Made by a program: the position numbers and the translations under genes
In this document: in pieces, positions 31,024 to 32,127 of the stretch
How the letters are laid out: the number at the start of each line of letters is the position of its first letter
Position numbering within the stretch: position 1 is the first letter of the stretch
The notes under the pieces: generated by a model
The model's input: only the letters and a program-made list of their open reading frames with translations
Told to the model about the DNA's origin: nothing
Database searches by the model: none
Assembly (NCBI GenBank): GCA_023130895.1
Contig: JAGMAI010000095.1
Location: 1 to 32,127 of the forward strand
Direction of reading: 5' to 3'
DNA length: 32,127 nucleotides
Source of the DNA: Thermoplasmata archaeon
Lineage (GTDB): Archaea; Thermoplasmatota; Thermoplasmata; RBG-16-68-12; JAGMCJ01

Positions 31024-31437
31024 ATGGCTGTGATTGATGCGACTGGCTCCGTGCTTGGCAGGCTTGCCAGCGTTGTGGCCAAGAGGCTACTCGAAGGCGA
31101 GGAGATCGTTGTGGTCAATGCCGAGCATGCTATCATCTCTGGGGGCAGAGTATCCGTGTTCAACGAATACAAGGTGATAAGGGACATAGGTAGCCAGATG
31201 TCAGGTCCCTTCTTCCCGAGAATGCCGGACAAGATCGTGACGAGAACGATTAGAGGCATGATTCCCTACCAGAAGCCCAGAGGAAGGGAAGCGTTCAAGA
31301 GGTTGAGAGTCTACATAGGCGTTCCTGACTCGTATGCCGAGTCGAGTTTGGAGAGAATCGAGGAGGCCCTCGGGAAACTGACGTGCCAGTACACGAAGGT
31401 CGGCGATCTCTCAAGGAAGCTCGGGGCCAAGTTCTAG
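31024..31437 (+). CDS. rpl13: Ribosomal protein L13 (uL13)
   Basis: This 137-residue large-subunit protein has family motifs IDATGSVLGRLASVVAKRLL, VVNAEHAIISG, the basic block RTIRGMIPYQKPRGREAFKR and a C-terminal helical segment. ATG 31024 is 3 nt after the L18e stop, with AGGTGA just upstream, so the genes are coupled. Confidence 0.96.
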   Translation: MAVIDATGSVLGRLASVVAKRLLEGEEIVVVNAEHAIISGGRVSVFNEYKVIRDIGSQMSGPFFPRMPDKIVTRTIRGMIPYQKPRGREAFKRLRVYIGVPDSYAESSLERIEEALGKLTCQYTKVGDLSRKLGAKF

Positions 31438-31445
31438 GTGGTCCA

Positions 31446-31844
31446 ATGAAAATCATCCAGACAAGCGGAAAGAGGAAGAAGGCGATTGCGCGTGCCACGA
31501 TCAAGCCCGGGAAGGGCTTGGTCAGGGTGAACAAGAGGCCAGTCGAGATATTGAGCCCGGAATTGGCCCGCCAGAAGATTCTTGAGCCCATCGTCATGGC
31601 CGGAGACAAGATCAAGAAACTGGACATCGAGGTCAACGTGCAGGGCGGGGGCATCATGGGTCAAGCAGATGCGACGCGGACCGCTATCGCCAGAGGCATT
31701 GTGGCATACCTCGAGAACAAGGAGCTGGAATTGCTCTACAAAGAACGGGACAGAACCCTGCTCGCAAGCGATCCGAGAAGGAAGATGCCCAAGAAACCGA
31801 TGGGTAGGGGCGCAAGGAAGAAAAGGCAGAAGTCCTATAGGTGA
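31446..31844 (+). CDS. rps9: Ribosomal protein S9 (uS9)
   Basis: This 132-residue small-subunit protein shows TSGKRKKAIARATIKPGKG, VNVQGGGIMGQADATRTAIA and the basic C-terminal tail ending KKRQKSYR that reaches the decoding centre. ATG 31446 is preceded by GGTGGT; the in-frame upstream ORF would overlap L13 and lacks family sequence. Confidence 0.96.
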   Translation: MKIIQTSGKRKKAIARATIKPGKGLVRVNKRPVEILSPELARQKILEPIVMAGDKIKKLDIEVNVQGGGIMGQADATRTAIARGIVAYLENKELELLYKERDRTLLASDPRRKMPKKPMGRGARKKRQKSYR

Positions 31845-31848
31845 TTCT

Positions 31849-32040
31849 GTGATTGTACCTGTGAGATGTTTCAGCTGCGGAAAGGTTGTGGCCTCTGAGT
31901 GGGAAGAATATCAGAAGAAAATCGGGATGGGCGAGGATCCCCAGAAGGTTCTCGACTCTCTTGGACTGACCCGCTACTGTTGCCGCCGGATGCTGCTTTC
32001 GAATGCGGACACGATTGACGACGTCTTGCCATTTGGCTGA
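31849..32040 (+). CDS. rpoN: DNA-directed RNA polymerase subunit N (Rpb10)
   Basis: This 63-residue zinc-binding subunit stabilises the polymerase core. It begins VPVRCFSCGKVVASEWEEY and contains RYCCRRMLLSN, giving the zinc ligands CFSC and CC. GTG 31849 follows AGGTGA directly after the S9 stop. It is the last protein of the operon; a T5 run (32051-32055) just downstream may terminate it. Confidence 0.94.
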   Translation: MIVPVRCFSCGKVVASEWEEYQKKIGMGEDPQKVLDSLGLTRYCCRRMLLSNADTIDDVLPFG

Positions 32041-32050
32041 ATGCGAAGCC

Positions 32051-32055
32051 TTTTT
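32051..32055 (+). terminator. T-tract after the ribosomal operon
   Basis: TTTTT eleven bases after the rpoN stop is the only T-run between the operon and the tRNA gene. Archaeal polymerases terminate at such tracts. Confidence 0.35.
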
Positions 32056-32079
32056 GTTCTACGGCCTTATGCATGGTCA

Positions 32080-32127
32080 GGGCCCGTGGGGTAGTTTGGT
32101 ATCCTTCCAGCTTGGGGTGCTGGTAAC
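32080..32127 (+). tRNA. tRNA-Pro: tRNA-Pro(GGG), truncated by the window end
   Basis: GGGCCCG starts a 7-nt acceptor half; a D-arm follows, then anticodon stem CCAGC/GCTGG with loop TTGGGGT (anticodon GGG). The variable loop, T-arm and 3' acceptor lie beyond the window. Confidence 0.88.

Noticed and set aside
1-32127. CRISPR arrays or insertion sequences
   Set aside because: No regularly spaced direct repeats, transposase motifs or terminal inverted repeats were seen by eye on either strand.

Overview
The window is archaeal chromosomal DNA and most resembles a Thermoplasmatota-type (euryarchaeal) genome. The evidence is archaeal ribosomal proteins L18e, L13 and S9 followed by RNA polymerase subunit N, archaeal-type PheRS-alpha, TrpRS and LeuRS, an archaeal GTP cyclohydrolase (MptA), tRNA genes without encoded CCA, and TATA boxes about 25 nt upstream of several start codons (leaderless genes). 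The phylum is inference; no 16S rRNA gene is present.

Region 1 (about 1-8700) is one tightly packed plus-strand operon: a degenerate RecA-like protein, a membrane V4R-domain protein, three single-domain KaiC/RAD55-like ATPases, a zinc-ribbon/TPR/KaiC fusion, a two-helix membrane protein with an ASCH/PUA-like domain, and a seven-helix membrane protein with DUF835. All four intact ATPases share an unusual P-loop (GTMKSS) and a Glu-Gln in place of the KaiC Glu-Glu pair, but keep the K-M-R finger. This looks like a membrane-linked signalling machine that I cannot match to a described system. Two small tandem TPR genes follow.

Region 2 (about 9.7-15.4 kb) is accessory DNA: unrecognised genes, a 505-residue protein with a very cysteine-rich C-terminus, a basic disordered protein, and a tyrosine integrase abutting the 3' end of tRNA-Lys(CTT). 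It is probably an integrated element; I could not find its far attachment site.

Region 3 (about 15.4-26.5 kb) is largely core: tRNA-Lys, LeuRS, a double ribbon-helix-helix regulator with a perfect palindrome in its leader, an FtsZ/tubulin-like protein lacking the C-terminal domain and T7 loop, a YjbQ-family protein, an MFS transporter, MptA, a tiny leaderless zinc-finger gene, a TPR protein, a small recombinase-like ORF, PheRS-alpha and TrpRS.

Region 4 (26.5-28.8 kb) is a compact ubiquitin-like conjugation locus: a Uba3-like E1 with a candidate catalytic cysteine, a beta-grasp modifier ending in Gly-Gly, an E2 with HPN and catalytic Cys, and a JAMM isopeptidase. No RING E3 is encoded nearby. 

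Region 5 (28.8-32.1 kb) holds hexuloisomerase HxlB and an endonuclease-IV-like TIM barrel on the minus strand, a hairpin-rich candidate structured RNA, the rpl18e-rpl13-rps9-rpoN operon, and a truncated tRNA-Pro(GGG).
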